From: Naasia sp. SYSU D00057
GTDB lineage: Bacteria; Actinomycetota; Actinomycetes; Actinomycetales; Microbacteriaceae
DNA length: 64,000 bases
Assembly: GCF_017916505.1 (NCBI RefSeq)
Contig: NZ_JAFMSZ010000005.1
Span: forward strand, 62,001 to 126,000
Direction: 5' to 3'
The first letter of the stretch is position 1. The number at the start of each line of letters is the position of its first letter. The notes below the pieces were generated by a model that saw only the letters and a list, made by a program, of their open reading frames with translations, was not told the DNA's origin and did not search any database. Positions 26,352 to 35,635 of this stretch are shown here, piece after piece. The translations under genes and the position numbers were made by a program.

Positions 26352-27581
26352 ATGACCAGCCCGCGCGCCGCCCTGCCGTCCCTTCGGCGCGGCGCGGACA
26401 GCTGGCTCCCCGGACTGCTCGTGACCCTCGCGATGGTCGCCGCGGTCATCGCGGTCGACCTCCTCCTCATGGCCCTCTGGGGCGACCGGCTGGGGGAGCG
26501 GAACGCCGCGATCCTCGCCGCGATCGCCGTCACCCTCGTCGTCGCGCCGCTGCACGACCGCCTCACCCGCGCCGTCCGGCGGCTGCTCACCGGACGGCGG
26601 GACACCTTCGAGGTGGTCTCGGCGCTCGCCGCACGCATGGAGCGGGCGGCGGATGCGAAGGGCCGCCTCGAGGACCTCGTCACGGTCGTCGCCGAGACCT
26701 TCTCCGCCCCCTACGTGGAGGTGCGGGTCGAGGGGCGCTCGCGCGCGGCCGGCGTCGCCCGCATCGGCGCCCCGGTGACCGATCCCGAGCGGTTCCCGCT
26801 GGAGTACCGCGGCGAGGCGCTCGGCACGCTCCTGCTCGCGCCCGGCCGGCGGCTGACCGCGCGGGACCGCACCGTGCTCGCCGACGTGGTGCGTCTCGCG
26901 GCCGCCGCGATCGTCACCGCCGAGACGAGCGACGAGCTGCAGCACATCCGCACCCGCCTCGTCGTGGCTCGCGAGGACGAGCGCGCCCGCCTGCACGGCG
27001 ACCTCCACGACAACCTCGTTCCGCTCCTCGAGACGCTCCGGGCGCGCTCCCAGTCGGCCCGGGACGGCGTCAGCGCTCGCCGGGAGGGCGCCCGGCAGGA
27101 CATCGCGGCGGCGGTCACGGCCGCCTCGTCGGCGGTCGACGACATCCGCCGCGTCGCTCAGGACCTGCGCCCGCCGGCCCTCGACGACCTCGGCCTCGCC
27201 CGCGCCCTGGAGCAGCTCGTCGACCGGTACCGGGCGCGCCTGCCCGAGCTGGCGCTTCGCACCGACCTGCCCGGCGCCCGCCCCGCGGCCGTCGAGGTCG
27301 CGGTCTACCGCATCGTCGCGGACGCGCTCGAGACGGTCGCCCGCCACGGCGGCGCCGGCGCGGTGGAGGTGGGCGTGACCGCCGACGAGGCGGTGCTGCG
27401 CGTCGACGTGCGCGCGTCCGGGGTCGAGGGGTTCGACGGCGGACGCGGACGCGCGGACCTCGACGCCCAGCGCGAGCGGGCCGAGGAGCTCGGCGGCACC
27501 TGGAGCGCCGAGGCGGACGGCTCCGGTGCCTCGATCTCCGCAGTCCTTCCGGTCACCGAGGAGGTGCCCCGTGACGCGTGA
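26352..27581 (+). CDS. Degenerate sensor histidine kinase, ATP-binding motifs lost
   Basis: 409 residues: two hydrophobic spans (~22-42 and ~52-66), a GAF-like region, then a HisKA_3-type helix pair with H219 in RLHGDLHDNLVP. The ATPase domain is damaged. The N-box reads ADALETVARHG, with Thr where the essential Asn should be. The D-x-G-x-G box is replaced by VRASGVEGFDG, and the second Gly box is RADLDAQ. It can probably accept phosphate at H219 but not bind ATP. The next gene, overlapping by 11 nt, encodes an intact paralogue. A weak CACGAT box lies 6 nt before ATG 26352. Confidence 0.8.
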   Translation: MTSPRAALPSLRRGADSWLPGLLVTLAMVAAVIAVDLLLMALWGDRLGERNAAILAAIAVTLVVAPLHDRLTRAVRRLLTGRRDTFEVVSALAARMERAADAKGRLEDLVTVVAETFSAPYVEVRVEGRSRAAGVARIGAPVTDPERFPLEYRGEALGTLLLAPGRRLTARDRTVLADVVRLAAAAIVTAETSDELQHIRTRLVVAREDERARLHGDLHDNLVPLLETLRARSQSARDGVSARREGARQDIAAAVTAASSAVDDIRRVAQDLRPPALDDLGLARALEQLVDRYRARLPELALRTDLPGARPAAVEVAVYRIVADALETVARHGGAGAVEVGVTADEAVLRVDVRASGVEGFDGGRGRADLDAQRERAEELGGTWSAEADGSGASISAVLPVTEEVPRDA

Positions 27582-29661
27582 CGCGGCGGCTGCCGGCCCG
27601 AGCCGCCTCGTGCGGGTGCTGTCCCTCGCGGGGCTCGTGCTCGCGCTGCTGAGCAGCGGCTTCTCGATCGTCGCCGACGTCGTGGTGGCGCGCGAGGGTG
27701 GGGAGTTCCTGATGAGCCCCGGCTGGTCCGGCGCGCTGCCCGGCCTCGCCCTCGCGCTGCCCGGCGTCCTCCTCTTCTGGCAGCTGCCCTGGCACCCGAT
27801 CGCGAGCACGTTCCTCGGCTTCGGCGTGATGTGGTGCCTCGACGGCGCGGCCAGCGCCTGGGTGAACCTGTCGTTCGCGCTCGACGCGCACCTGCCCGGA
27901 CTCGAGTTCGCGGCCTGGTTCTACACGCGGCTGGGCGCGATCCTGGTCCTGCCCTTCATCCTCCTGCTCGTGCTCTTCCCGGACGGGCGCCTGCCGGAGC
28001 GGCCGTTCTGGCGCGCGCTCGGCTGGGTCGCGATCGTGGGCGCGATCATCCCGCCGGTCTACGCGCTCTTCGTGCCGCCGTCCGCCGGGCCCGCCTTCGG
28101 CAACTCGGAGGAGCCGCCCGCCGAGGTGCTCGCCCTCGACGTCCTCTGGATCCGCACCCCGATCCCGGTGGAGATCTGGACGACCGTCGGCCGGATCCTG
28201 CCGCCGTCGTTCGTCATCGCGGGCATCGCGGGACTCCTGGTGCTCATCAGCCGGTGGATCGGAGCGGACGCGGTGCGCCGGTCGCAGCTGCGCTGGCTGA
28301 TCTGGGCCGGGATCGTCGTGGCGGTCGTCACCGGCGTCGGGGAGGCGATGCTGACCGGGCTCATCGCCGAGCTGGTGTTCTCGCTCACCCTCTGCCTGCT
28401 CTGCGTCGCGGTCGTGGTCGCCGTCACCCGCTACCGCCTCTACGCGATCGACAGCCTCTTCAGCTGGACCCTCGTCTACGGCGCGCTCGTCGCGGGCATC
28501 CTCCTGCTCGACATCGTCCTCGTCACGGTCGCGGGGAGCGTGCTGGGGGAGCAGAGAAGCGCGCTGCTCGCGGTGGTCGTCGTCGGTCTCGCCTTCGCGC
28601 CGCTGCGCAACGCCCTCTTCCGCCTCGCCAACCGGCTGGTCGCCGGCCGCCGCTCCGACCCGTACGGCGTCGTCACGCGTCTCGCCGCGCGCCTCGAGGT
28701 CGCCCGCGGCCTGCCCGCGCAGCTCGAGGCGATCGCCGAGGCGGTGGCCGACGCGTTCGCGTCGCCCTCGGTCGAACTCCGCGTGGAGCGCGGCGGACTC
28801 GTCGCCGTCGCCGCCCTGCACGGCTCTAACGCCGACCGCACCGTCGAGCTGCCGCTGGAGTACCGCGGCACCGCGATCGGCCGGATCCTCATGGCGCCCG
28901 GCCGGCGTCCCCGGCTCTCCGAGCGCGACCAGCACCTCCTCGACGCGGTCATCCGGCAGGCCGCGGCCGCCGCGACCGAGGCGGAGGCGACGAGCGAGCT
29001 CCGCCGCATCCGCCGTGAGCTCGTGCTGTCCCGCGAGGCGGAGCGGCTCCGGCTGCGCCGCGACCTGCACGACGGGCTCGGCCCGCTCGTCGCGAGCATC
29101 CGGCTGCGCGTCGAGACGGCGGCGAACCTCCTCGACTCCGACCCCGACTCGGCGGAGACGCTCCTCGCAGGCGCCGCCGACGACGCGGCGGAGGCGGTGC
29201 GGGAGGTGCGGCGCATCGTGGACGGCCTCCGCCCGCCCGCCCTCGACGACCTCGGGGTCGCGGGCGCCATCCGCGCCCAGGCGGATCGCTTCTCCGCCGA
29301 GCGAGGGCGCGTGCGCACCAGCATCGAGCTGTCCGGCGGGATGCCCGCCGCCGTGGAGATCGCCGCCTACCGGATCGTGTCCGAGGCGCTCGCCAACGCC
29401 GCGCGGCACGCCCGCGCGTCCCGCGTGGAGGTCGAGGTCGTCGGCACGGTCGACGGCGTCCGGCTGCGCGTCGCCGACGACGGCGTGGGCATCGGCGACA
29501 CGCCGCGGCTCGGCACCGGGCTCGCGTCCCAGCGGGAGCGCGCCGAGGAGCTGGGCGGCACCTGGCGCGTGGCGCGGCGGCCGGACGGGGGCACGGAGGT
29601 CGTAGCGTGGCTTCCCGTCGCCGAGCAGAGCGAGGAACAGGAGATGGCCCATGTCGGATGA
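27571..29661 (+). CDS. Sensor histidine kinase, NarL/DesK class
   Basis: 696 residues with about ten hydrophobic spans in the first ~350 positions, a GAF-like region at ~360-475, the phosphoacceptor H500 in RLRRDLHDGLGP, and a complete HATPase domain (SEALANAARHA N-box, RVADDGVGIGD G-box, LGTGLASQRERAEELGG). GTG 27571 is used because GAGGAGG lies just upstream and it overlaps the preceding gene. Its stop overlaps the response regulator gene at 29651. The signal sensed is unknown. It should phosphorylate the regulator and possibly the degenerate neighbour. Confidence 0.9.
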   Translation: MTRDAAAAGPSRLVRVLSLAGLVLALLSSGFSIVADVVVAREGGEFLMSPGWSGALPGLALALPGVLLFWQLPWHPIASTFLGFGVMWCLDGAASAWVNLSFALDAHLPGLEFAAWFYTRLGAILVLPFILLLVLFPDGRLPERPFWRALGWVAIVGAIIPPVYALFVPPSAGPAFGNSEEPPAEVLALDVLWIRTPIPVEIWTTVGRILPPSFVIAGIAGLLVLISRWIGADAVRRSQLRWLIWAGIVVAVVTGVGEAMLTGLIAELVFSLTLCLLCVAVVVAVTRYRLYAIDSLFSWTLVYGALVAGILLLDIVLVTVAGSVLGEQRSALLAVVVVGLAFAPLRNALFRLANRLVAGRRSDPYGVVTRLAARLEVARGLPAQLEAIAEAVADAFASPSVELRVERGGLVAVAALHGSNADRTVELPLEYRGTAIGRILMAPGRRPRLSERDQHLLDAVIRQAAAAATEAEATSELRRIRRELVLSREAERLRLRRDLHDGLGPLVASIRLRVETAANLLDSDPDSAETLLAGAADDAAEAVREVRRIVDGLRPPALDDLGVAGAIRAQADRFSAERGRVRTSIELSGGMPAAVEIAAYRIVSEALANAARHARASRVEVEVVGTVDGVRLRVADDGVGIGDTPRLGTGLASQRERAEELGGTWRVARRPDGGTEVVAWLPVAEQSEEQEMAHVG

Positions 29662-30313
29662 CGAGCTGCTCCGGGTGGTGCTGGTCGACGACCACCCGAT
29701 CTACCGCCAGGGCCTCGCGGCCCTGCTCGGCTCCCTCGGCGGCGTGACCGTCGTCGGCACCGCGGGCGACGGCGCCGAGGCGGTCGAGGTGGCGCGCGCC
29801 GAGCAGCCGGACGTCGTGGTGATGGACGTCCAGATGCCCGGCATGGACGGCATCGAGGCCACCCGGCGGATCACGGCGGAGAGCCCGCACATCGGCGTCG
29901 TCGTGCTCACGATGTCGGAGGACGACGAGACCGTCTTCCAGGCGATGCGGGCCGGCGCCCGCGGCTACCTGCTGAAGGGCGCCGGACAGGAGGAGATCCT
30001 CCGCGCCATGCGCTCGGTCGCCGCCGGGGAGGCGGTGTTCGGCCAGGCGCTCGCCCGCCGGGTCGCCGACTTCTTCGCCGGGACCGCCTCCGCCCCCTCC
30101 GCGGCGCCGAGCCCGTTCCCACAGCTGACGGCGCGCGAGCAGGAGATCCTCGACCTGCTCGCCGCGGGCCGCAGCAACCCGCAGATCGCCCAGGCGCTGT
30201 TCCTGTCGCCGAAGACGGTGCGCAACAACGTGTCGAACATCTTCGCCAAGCTGCACGTCGCCGACCGCGCGGAGGCGATCATCCGCGCCCGCGACGCGGG
30301 GCTCGGCCGGTAG
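29651..30313 (+). CDS. NarL/FixJ-family response regulator
   Basis: 220 residues. The receiver domain has the acidic pair D13-D14, the phosphoacceptor D59 in [12 protein letters not shown] and a Lys in YLLKGAG. A LuxR-type HTH follows ([20 protein letters not shown], then [18 protein letters not shown]). ATG 29651 overlaps the kinase stop. It is the third gene of the two-kinase operon and presumably activates transcription when phosphorylated. Its targets are not visible, though the divergent glycosyltransferase promoter at 26231-26351 is an obvious candidate. Confidence 0.92.
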   Translation: MSDDELLRVVLVDDHPIYRQGLAALLGSLGGVTVVGTAGDGAEAVEVARAEQPDVVVMDVQMPGMDGIEATRRITAESPHIGVVVLTMSEDDETVFQAMRAGARGYLLKGAGQEEILRAMRSVAAGEAVFGQALARRVADFFAGTASAPSAAPSPFPQLTAREQEILDLLAAGRSNPQIAQALFLSPKTVRNNVSNIFAKLHVADRAEAIIRARDAGLGR

Positions 30314-30319
30314 GTCCCC

Positions 30320-30976
30320 TCAGTCGACCGGCGGGGTGGGCTCCGGGACCCGGTTCCAGAGCTCGGGCAGCGTCACGCCGAGGTCGTGCAGGAGGCGGCG
30401 CAGCGTCGGCAGCGACAGGCCGACCACCGTCGACGGGTCGCCCTCGATGCGGTCGATGAAGGGGCCGCCGAGGCTGTCGATCGTGAACGCGCCGGCGACG
30501 GCGAGCGGCTCGCCGGTCGCGATGTAGGCGTCGATCTCCTCGTCGCGGATGTCGGTCGCGAAGGTGACGGACGCGGTCGCCACCGCACCCACCCCTCGGC
30601 CGTCGCCGCCCTTCCGGGCATCGACGAGCCAGTGTCCCGAGTGCAGCAGACCGGTGCGGCCGCGCTGGCGCAGCCACCGCTCGCGAGCGATCTCGGGGCG
30701 GTGCGGCTTGCCGTAGACCGCGCCGTCGAGCTCGAAGGCGGAGTCGCCGCCGATCACGAGGCCGTCGAGGTCCGGCGTGCCGGCGGCGACGGCCTCGGCC
30801 TTCGCGCGGGCGAGCAGCAGCACCATCTCGCGGGCGGAGACCGGGCCGTGCTGGCGCTCCGCCTCCGCGACCGCGGCGGGCTCGTCGACGGAGGACGGCA
30901 CGACGATCGGTTCGATCCCGGCCGACCGCAGCAGGGCGAGGCGGGCCGGGGAGGTCGAGGCGAGGTAGAGGCGCAT
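30320..30976 (-). CDS. maf: Maf-family nucleotide pyrophosphatase
   Basis: 218-residue Maf/YhdE-type house-cleaning enzyme that hydrolyses non-canonical or methylated nucleoside triphosphates. Visible motifs are the N-terminal LASTSPARLALL (phosphate loop), the GGDSAFELDG metal-site block near residue 75, and the EIDAYIATGEP and GGPFIDRIEGDPSTVVGLSL blocks. ATG 30976 is 45 bp from the divergent methyltransferase gene, so the two share a short promoter region. Confidence 0.88.
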   Translation of the reverse strand: MRLYLASTSPARLALLRSAGIEPIVVPSSVDEPAAVAEAERQHGPVSAREMVLLLARAKAEAVAAGTPDLDGLVIGGDSAFELDGAVYGKPHRPEIARERWLRQRGRTGLLHSGHWLVDARKGGDGRGVGAVATASVTFATDIRDEEIDAYIATGEPLAVAGAFTIDSLGGPFIDRIEGDPSTVVGLSLPTLRRLLHDLGVTLPELWNRVPEPTPPVD

Positions 30977-31021
30977 GACGGCTCCCGGGGCGGGCGGAGA
31001 GTGCTGTGACATGCTCGAGGG

Positions 31022-32251
31022 GTGGCGGAAACGACGGGCACCGAGCTCGAGCTCGACATCACCAACGTAGCCCACGGGGGCGTCTTCGTCGCCCGGCACG
31101 AGGGCCGGGTGGTGTTCGTCGCCGACGCCCTGCCGGGCGAGCGCGTCGTCGGCCGGGTGATCGAGGACAGGCACGACCGCTACTGGCGCGCCGACACCGT
31201 GCGCGTGCTGAGCGCCTCGCCGGACCGGCAGGACCACGTGTGGGCCGAGGCGGGCGTCGACCGCGATCCGGCCCAGCGAGCGGGCGGCGCCGAGTTCGGC
31301 CACATCCGACCCGCCCGCCAGCGGGAGCTGAAGCGTCAGGTGCTCGAGGAGAACCTCCGCCGGATGGGCGGCGTCGACCGCGAGGTCCCGGTCGCCGCGC
31401 TGCCCGGGGCGGAGGACGGCACCGGCTGGCGCACCCGCGTCCGGCTGCACGTCGACGAGGACGGCCGGGTCGGGCCGTATGCGCCCCGCTCGCACCGGGT
31501 CGTCGAGGTCTCCGACCTGCCGCTCGCGGCCCCCGCACTCCGCGAGCTCGCGCCGCTCGACCGGCGCCTGCCCGGCACGTCGAGCATCGATCTCGTGCAG
31601 ACCTCGACCGGCACCGCCCGCTCCCTCGCGGACGGCGAGGGCGCCGGTGCTGTCGTGACCGAGCGGGTGGGCGACCGGGAGTTCCGCCTCGACCTCGGCG
31701 GCTTCTGGCAGGTGCACACCGCCGCGGCCGCGACGCTCAGCGACGCTGTGAGCCGCTTCGTCGACGACCAGCTCTTCGATCCGGCGGCCGCCAACCTCGA
31801 CCTCTACGGCGGCGTCGGGCTCCTCGCTGCCGCGCTCGGCGACCGGTTCGGGCCCGCCACGCGCATCACCTCGGTCGAGTCCGACCCGCGGGCCACCGAG
31901 CACGCGCAGGAGAACCTCGCCGACTGGGTGGGCGCCTCGGCCGTGACCGAGCGGGTGGACCGCTACCTCCGGCGTCTCGCCGGGCAGGCGAGCCGCACCG
32001 AGCGGTCCCGCCTGTCCCGTGCGACGGTCGTGCTCGACCCGCCGCGGTCGGGCGCGGGCAAGGACGTGGTCAAGTCGCTCGCCGCCCTGAAGCCCGCCCA
32101 GCTGGTCTACGTCGCGTGCGACCCGGTGGCGCTGTCCCGCGACATCGGGGCCCTCCGCCGCGAGGGGTATGAGGTGACGGCGCTCGAGGGATTCGATCTG
32201 TTCCCCAACACCCACCACGTGGAGGCCGTCGCCTCGCTCGTCCGGACCTGA
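31022..32251 (+). CDS. TrmA/RlmCD-family RNA uracil-5-methyltransferase
   Basis: 409 residues: N-terminal TRAM RNA-binding domain (~1-60), middle RNA-recognition region and C-terminal SAM-dependent methyltransferase domain (LDLYGGVGLLAAAL, VVLDPPRSGAG). The catalytic Cys is C366 in YVACDP and the base is E401 in HHVEAV. The Cys cluster that normally binds [4Fe-4S] is missing: the segment reads QRAGGAEFGHIRPARQ. It is therefore a cluster-free form, as in several Gram-positive relatives. Target (23S rRNA or tRNA) cannot be decided here. GTG 31022 start. Confidence 0.85.
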   Translation: MAETTGTELELDITNVAHGGVFVARHEGRVVFVADALPGERVVGRVIEDRHDRYWRADTVRVLSASPDRQDHVWAEAGVDRDPAQRAGGAEFGHIRPARQRELKRQVLEENLRRMGGVDREVPVAALPGAEDGTGWRTRVRLHVDEDGRVGPYAPRSHRVVEVSDLPLAAPALRELAPLDRRLPGTSSIDLVQTSTGTARSLADGEGAGAVVTERVGDREFRLDLGGFWQVHTAAAATLSDAVSRFVDDQLFDPAAANLDLYGGVGLLAAALGDRFGPATRITSVESDPRATEHAQENLADWVGASAVTERVDRYLRRLAGQASRTERSRLSRATVVLDPPRSGAGKDVVKSLAALKPAQLVYVACDPVALSRDIGALRREGYEVTALEGFDLFPNTHHVEAVASLVRT

Positions 32252-32460
32252 CCCCGACGAGCGCCGCCCGCGACCGGCAGAACGGTTTGTCTACGGCGTG
32301 TCGTCCTCCGCCCGGACAGGATCGGCACCGTGCCGAGCCCGGAACGAGTGCGGATTGCGAACGCGCCGCGAATTGGGGGAGTGCGCATGGGGTACAGGAT
32401 GGGGGTCCGCACTCTACGATGTCAGGCGGGGTGACTGACGCCCCGGGGGAAAGGGTGGCG

Positions 32461-33186
32461 GTGGTACACACGATGGAGCGACCGGTGACGGCGTCGAACG
32501 AGAGCGCGCCGGCGGAGAGCCGCGTCCAGCACGTCCGCGTGGCAGCGGTCGACGACCACGAGTCGGTCCGGCTCGGCCTGCGGGCCGCCTGCCTCGACGC
32601 GGGCTACGACTTCATCGAGGAGGCCGCCAACGTCGACGACCTCGTCGCGTCGCTCCGCGGCCGCGAATGCGACGTGGTCGTGCTCGACCTGTCCCTCGGC
32701 GACGGCTCGACGGTCACCGAGAACGTCAAGAAGATCCAGGCCACCGGCGCCGGCGTGCTGGTGCACAGCATCGCCGACCGGGTCGCCAGCGTGCGGGAGG
32801 CCCTCGCGGCGGGCGCCGCCGGCGTCATCCCGAAGTCGGCAGCGACGCAGGCCGTCATGGCCGCGATCGGCACCGTCGCCCGCGGCGAGGTGCTCAACAA
32901 CCTCGAGTGGGCGAGCGCGATCGACGCCGACGCCGACTTCGCGAAGGCGCAGCTCGGCCGCCGCGAGCGCGACGTCCTGCACCTCTACGCCTCCGGCCTG
33001 CCGCTCAAGATGGTGGCCGCCCAGCTCGGCATCGCCGCGTCGACCGCCCGCGAGTACCTCGACCGCATCCGCGTGAAGTACGTGGAGGTCGGGCGGCCCG
33101 CCCCGACCAAGGTCGACCTGCTGCGCCGCGCGGTGGAGGACGGAATCCTGCCCGGACTGGATCCGGACTCGGGCGATGAGCGGTAG
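32461..33186 (+). CDS. LuxR/NarL-type response regulator
   Basis: About 241 residues: an N-terminal tail, a receiver domain (VAAVDDHESVRLGL, phosphoacceptor Asp in VVVLDLSLGDGS, Lys in GVIPKSA), then an HTH region (LGRRERDVLHLYASGLPLKM, then VAAQLGIAASTAREYLDRI). GTG 32461 is chosen because GGGGGAAAGG precedes it at 6-7 nt; in-frame GTG 32431 and ATG 32473 are alternatives. A TACGAT box at 32415-32420 is a likely -10. The kinase gene at 33176 overlaps its 3' end. Confidence 0.85.
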   Translation: MVHTMERPVTASNESAPAESRVQHVRVAAVDDHESVRLGLRAACLDAGYDFIEEAANVDDLVASLRGRECDVVVLDLSLGDGSTVTENVKKIQATGAGVLVHSIADRVASVREALAAGAAGVIPKSAATQAVMAAIGTVARGEVLNNLEWASAIDADADFAKAQLGRRERDVLHLYASGLPLKMVAAQLGIAASTAREYLDRIRVKYVEVGRPAPTKVDLLRRAVEDGILPGLDPDSGDER

Positions 33187-34450
33187 CGCTCCTCCCAGCG
33201 CTGCTCCTCCCGAGGTCCGCTCACCCGCGAACCCGATCACCTCGAGCTCCGTCGAGGTCGTGCTCTCCCGCGCCACCAGCATCTTCGGCGCGCTCACCGG
33301 GCTGCAGACGCTGCCCGCGCTCCTGACCCAGTTCCCCGTGATGGACACGGCCGTCGGGCTGACCGTCATCGTGGTGGTCTTCGGCTGCCTGTTCCTCGCC
33401 GGCCTCGCCGCCTTCTTCCGCCAGTGGACGAGCGGCACGTTCGCGATGTTCGCGGTCGTCTACCTCCTGACGCTCGTGCTCTGGCCAGTGATCGTGCCGG
33501 GTGCGCTGCCGGGCGGCGACGCGGCCTGGATCTACTACCTCTGCAACGTCGGCACGAGCTTCGCGGCCGTGGCGGCGCGGGACCGGTGGTGGCTGGCGGT
33601 CGGCTACGTGGTGCTGACTCCGACAGTGCTCGGCTACCTCCGCACCCTGCCGCAGGGCGGCGGGGCCACGCCGGGTCAGGCCCTCCTCGACGGCGTCTAC
33701 TGCTTCTTCCTCGGTGCGGTCATGCTCGTCGTCGCCGTCTCGCTGCGGATCGCGGCGCGCGCCGTCGACGCGGCGCAGGCGCAGGCGCTCGCGAGCTACG
33801 CCGAGGCCGTGCGGCACAACGCCACGGAGGCGGAGCGCACGCGCGTCGACGCCCTCGTCCACGACAGCGTGCTCACCACCTTCCTGTCCGCCGCGCGCGC
33901 CCGCACCCCGCAGACGATGGCCCTCGCGGCGCGGATGGCGCGCAACGCGATGGGGCACCTCACCGCCGCGCAGTCGAGCTTCCCCGTCCCCGCCGCGGAC
34001 GTGCCCGTCGACGTGCTCGTCGGGCGCATCCGCCTCGCCGTCGCCGAGCTGCCGGTGCCGTTCGACGTCTCCCTGCGCGACCTCGGCACGCACTCGGTGC
34101 CCGACGCCGCGGCGGAGGCCCTCGTCTCGGCGGCCACGCAGGCCATGGTCAACAGCGTCAACCACGCCGGCGCCGAGCCCGACATCCGGCGCTCCGTGCG
34201 GATCCTCGGACTGCCCGAGGGCGTGTCCGTCGTCGTCGAGGACAGCGGCCGCGGCTTCGACACCCAGGCGATCCCGGTCGAGCGGCTCGGCGTCCGCACG
34301 TCGATCCTCAAGCGGATGACCGACGCGGGCGGCACCGCCTGCATCACCTCGCGACCCGGCGAGGGGACGCGGGTGGAGCTCACGTGGACCGCCGGCGGGA
34401 CCGCCTCCGGAGACCCATCCCTGCTCGACGCGGCGAGGTGGGAATCGTGA
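33176..34450 (+). CDS. Sensor histidine kinase of the three-gene operon
   Basis: 424 residues, about six hydrophobic spans up to ~200, then a phosphoacceptor region with His-Asp in VDALVHDSVLTTFL and a HATPase domain with the N-box ATQAMVNSVNHAG and the G-box VVVEDSGRGFD. These match the DesK/NarX class in outline. It overlaps the response regulator gene by 11 nt and the next gene by 4 nt, so all three are co-translated. Natural partner is the upstream regulator. Signal unknown. Confidence 0.85.
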   Translation: MSGSAPPSAAPPEVRSPANPITSSSVEVVLSRATSIFGALTGLQTLPALLTQFPVMDTAVGLTVIVVVFGCLFLAGLAAFFRQWTSGTFAMFAVVYLLTLVLWPVIVPGALPGGDAAWIYYLCNVGTSFAAVAARDRWWLAVGYVVLTPTVLGYLRTLPQGGGATPGQALLDGVYCFFLGAVMLVVAVSLRIAARAVDAAQAQALASYAEAVRHNATEAERTRVDALVHDSVLTTFLSAARARTPQTMALAARMARNAMGHLTAAQSSFPVPAADVPVDVLVGRIRLAVAELPVPFDVSLRDLGTHSVPDAAAEALVSAATQAMVNSVNHAGAEPDIRRSVRILGLPEGVSVVVEDSGRGFDTQAIPVERLGVRTSILKRMTDAGGTACITSRPGEGTRVELTWTAGGTASGDPSLLDAARWES

Positions 34451-35475
34451 TCACCCTGCCTCGCAAGCCGGTCCTCGCGCTCGGCGCCCTGTTCTCCGCC
34501 TACCACCTGGTGCTCGCCACCTACGACCTCGGCACCCCTGAGCGGGTGGGACCCGTCCTTGCCGCCATGGGGCTGTACGCGGTCGCGACCGCCCTCAGCC
34601 TGTGGCCGAAGAGCGTGGGAGCGATGCCCTACTGGCTCGCCTCCTTCAATGTCGGCGTCTCCGCCGCCCTCTGCTTCCTCGTCACGAGCCAGCTCGACCC
34701 CGGCATCGAGAACAGCTACGGAACGTGGCACGTCGCCGCCATCGGCACGCTGATGACCATCACGGCCGTGCGCCGGCGGTTCGTCTTCGCCTGGGTCGGC
34801 ACCGCGGTGCTCGCCCTCCAGACGCTCGTCTGGGCCGGGCCGGACGCCCTCGCCACCATGGGTGTCATCGGCAGCGTCGTTTGGGTCGCCGTCTCCCACA
34901 TGCTCGCCCACGCCCTGACCAAGGCCAGCCGCGACGCCCGCCAGTTCGCGATCGCCGAGCGCGAGGCCGCCGACTGGCAGGCCGGCCAGGAGGCGCACCT
35001 GTACGAGCGGCAGTTCCGCCTCGCGCAGACCAGCCGCGTCTCCCTCCCGATGCTGCAGCGCATCGCCCTCTCCGGCGGCGACCTCACTGAGGAGGAGCGC
35101 CAGGAGTGCTTCGCCCTCGAAGGCGCCCTCCGCGACGAGATCCGCGGCCGCCGACTCCTCAACGACGCCGTCCGCGAGCAGATCATGATCGCCCGCCGCA
35201 GCGGCAGTTCCGTGCAGCTCCTCGACGAGGGCGGCCTCGACGACCTCGACGAGCCCGCCCTCGAGCGCGTGCTCAACCGCCTCGCCGAAGTGCTCACCGG
35301 CGTGCAGACCGACCGCCTCATCATCCGCGCCGTCCCCGCCGGCGGCGACACCGCCGTCACCGTGGTCGGCCTGCGCACGGGCGGCTCCAGCGCGAGCGCC
35401 ATCTCGGACGACCACGACGACGAGGTCGCCATCTGGGCGGAGATCCCGCGCAGCGAGGAAGCCGCCGCGCGCTGA
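34447..35475 (+). CDS. Membrane protein with kinase-like cytoplasmic half lacking catalytic motifs
   Basis: 342 residues. Five or six hydrophobic spans cover ~10-160. A coiled, charged helix region (~160-250) and an alpha/beta C-terminus follow (LERVLNRLAEVLTGVQTDRL, then IIRAVPAGGDTAVTVVGLRT). The order and spacing mirror the preceding histidine kinase, yet there is no phosphoacceptor His-Asp, no N-box and no G-box. It could be a signal-sensing or inhibitory partner of that kinase. GTG 34447 overlaps the kinase stop (GTGA). Family not recognised. Confidence 0.65.
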   Translation: MITLPRKPVLALGALFSAYHLVLATYDLGTPERVGPVLAAMGLYAVATALSLWPKSVGAMPYWLASFNVGVSAALCFLVTSQLDPGIENSYGTWHVAAIGTLMTITAVRRRFVFAWVGTAVLALQTLVWAGPDALATMGVIGSVVWVAVSHMLAHALTKASRDARQFAIAEREAADWQAGQEAHLYERQFRLAQTSRVSLPMLQRIALSGGDLTEEERQECFALEGALRDEIRGRRLLNDAVREQIMIARRSGSSVQLLDEGGLDDLDEPALERVLNRLAEVLTGVQTDRLIIRAVPAGGDTAVTVVGLRTGGSSASAISDDHDDEVAIWAEIPRSEEAAAR

Positions 35476-35496
35476 GTCCGGCGTGCCCCTCAGACG

Positions 35497-35519
35497 GGGG
35501 TATGTACCCCGGTATACCG
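35497..35519. promoter_or_regulatory. Two adjacent palindromes
   Basis: GGGGTATGTACCCC (35497-35510) is a 6-2-6 inverted repeat and overlaps CGGTATACCG (35510-35519), a perfect 10-bp palindrome. They lie 21 nt after the operon stop. They could be protein-binding sites for a downstream transcript; no regulator is suggested by sequence alone. Confidence 0.3.
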
Positions 35520-35635
35520 CGTCGTTTCCGCGGATTCTTAGGGTCCTCCTGGGGGAACGGGGGACAGAAACGTACCCCTGCTGTCCTCCCAAATGCCGAC
35601 TTTGTCCGACCGGTCAGGACTTGCAGTATTGATGT

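Noticed and set aside
24819-27809. A 996-codon minus-strand open frame spanning the glycosyltransferase and the first kinase
   Set aside because: It runs in a different frame from the recognisable genes and crosses a divergent promoter. Its protein is Arg/Ala/Gly-rich with no conserved motif.
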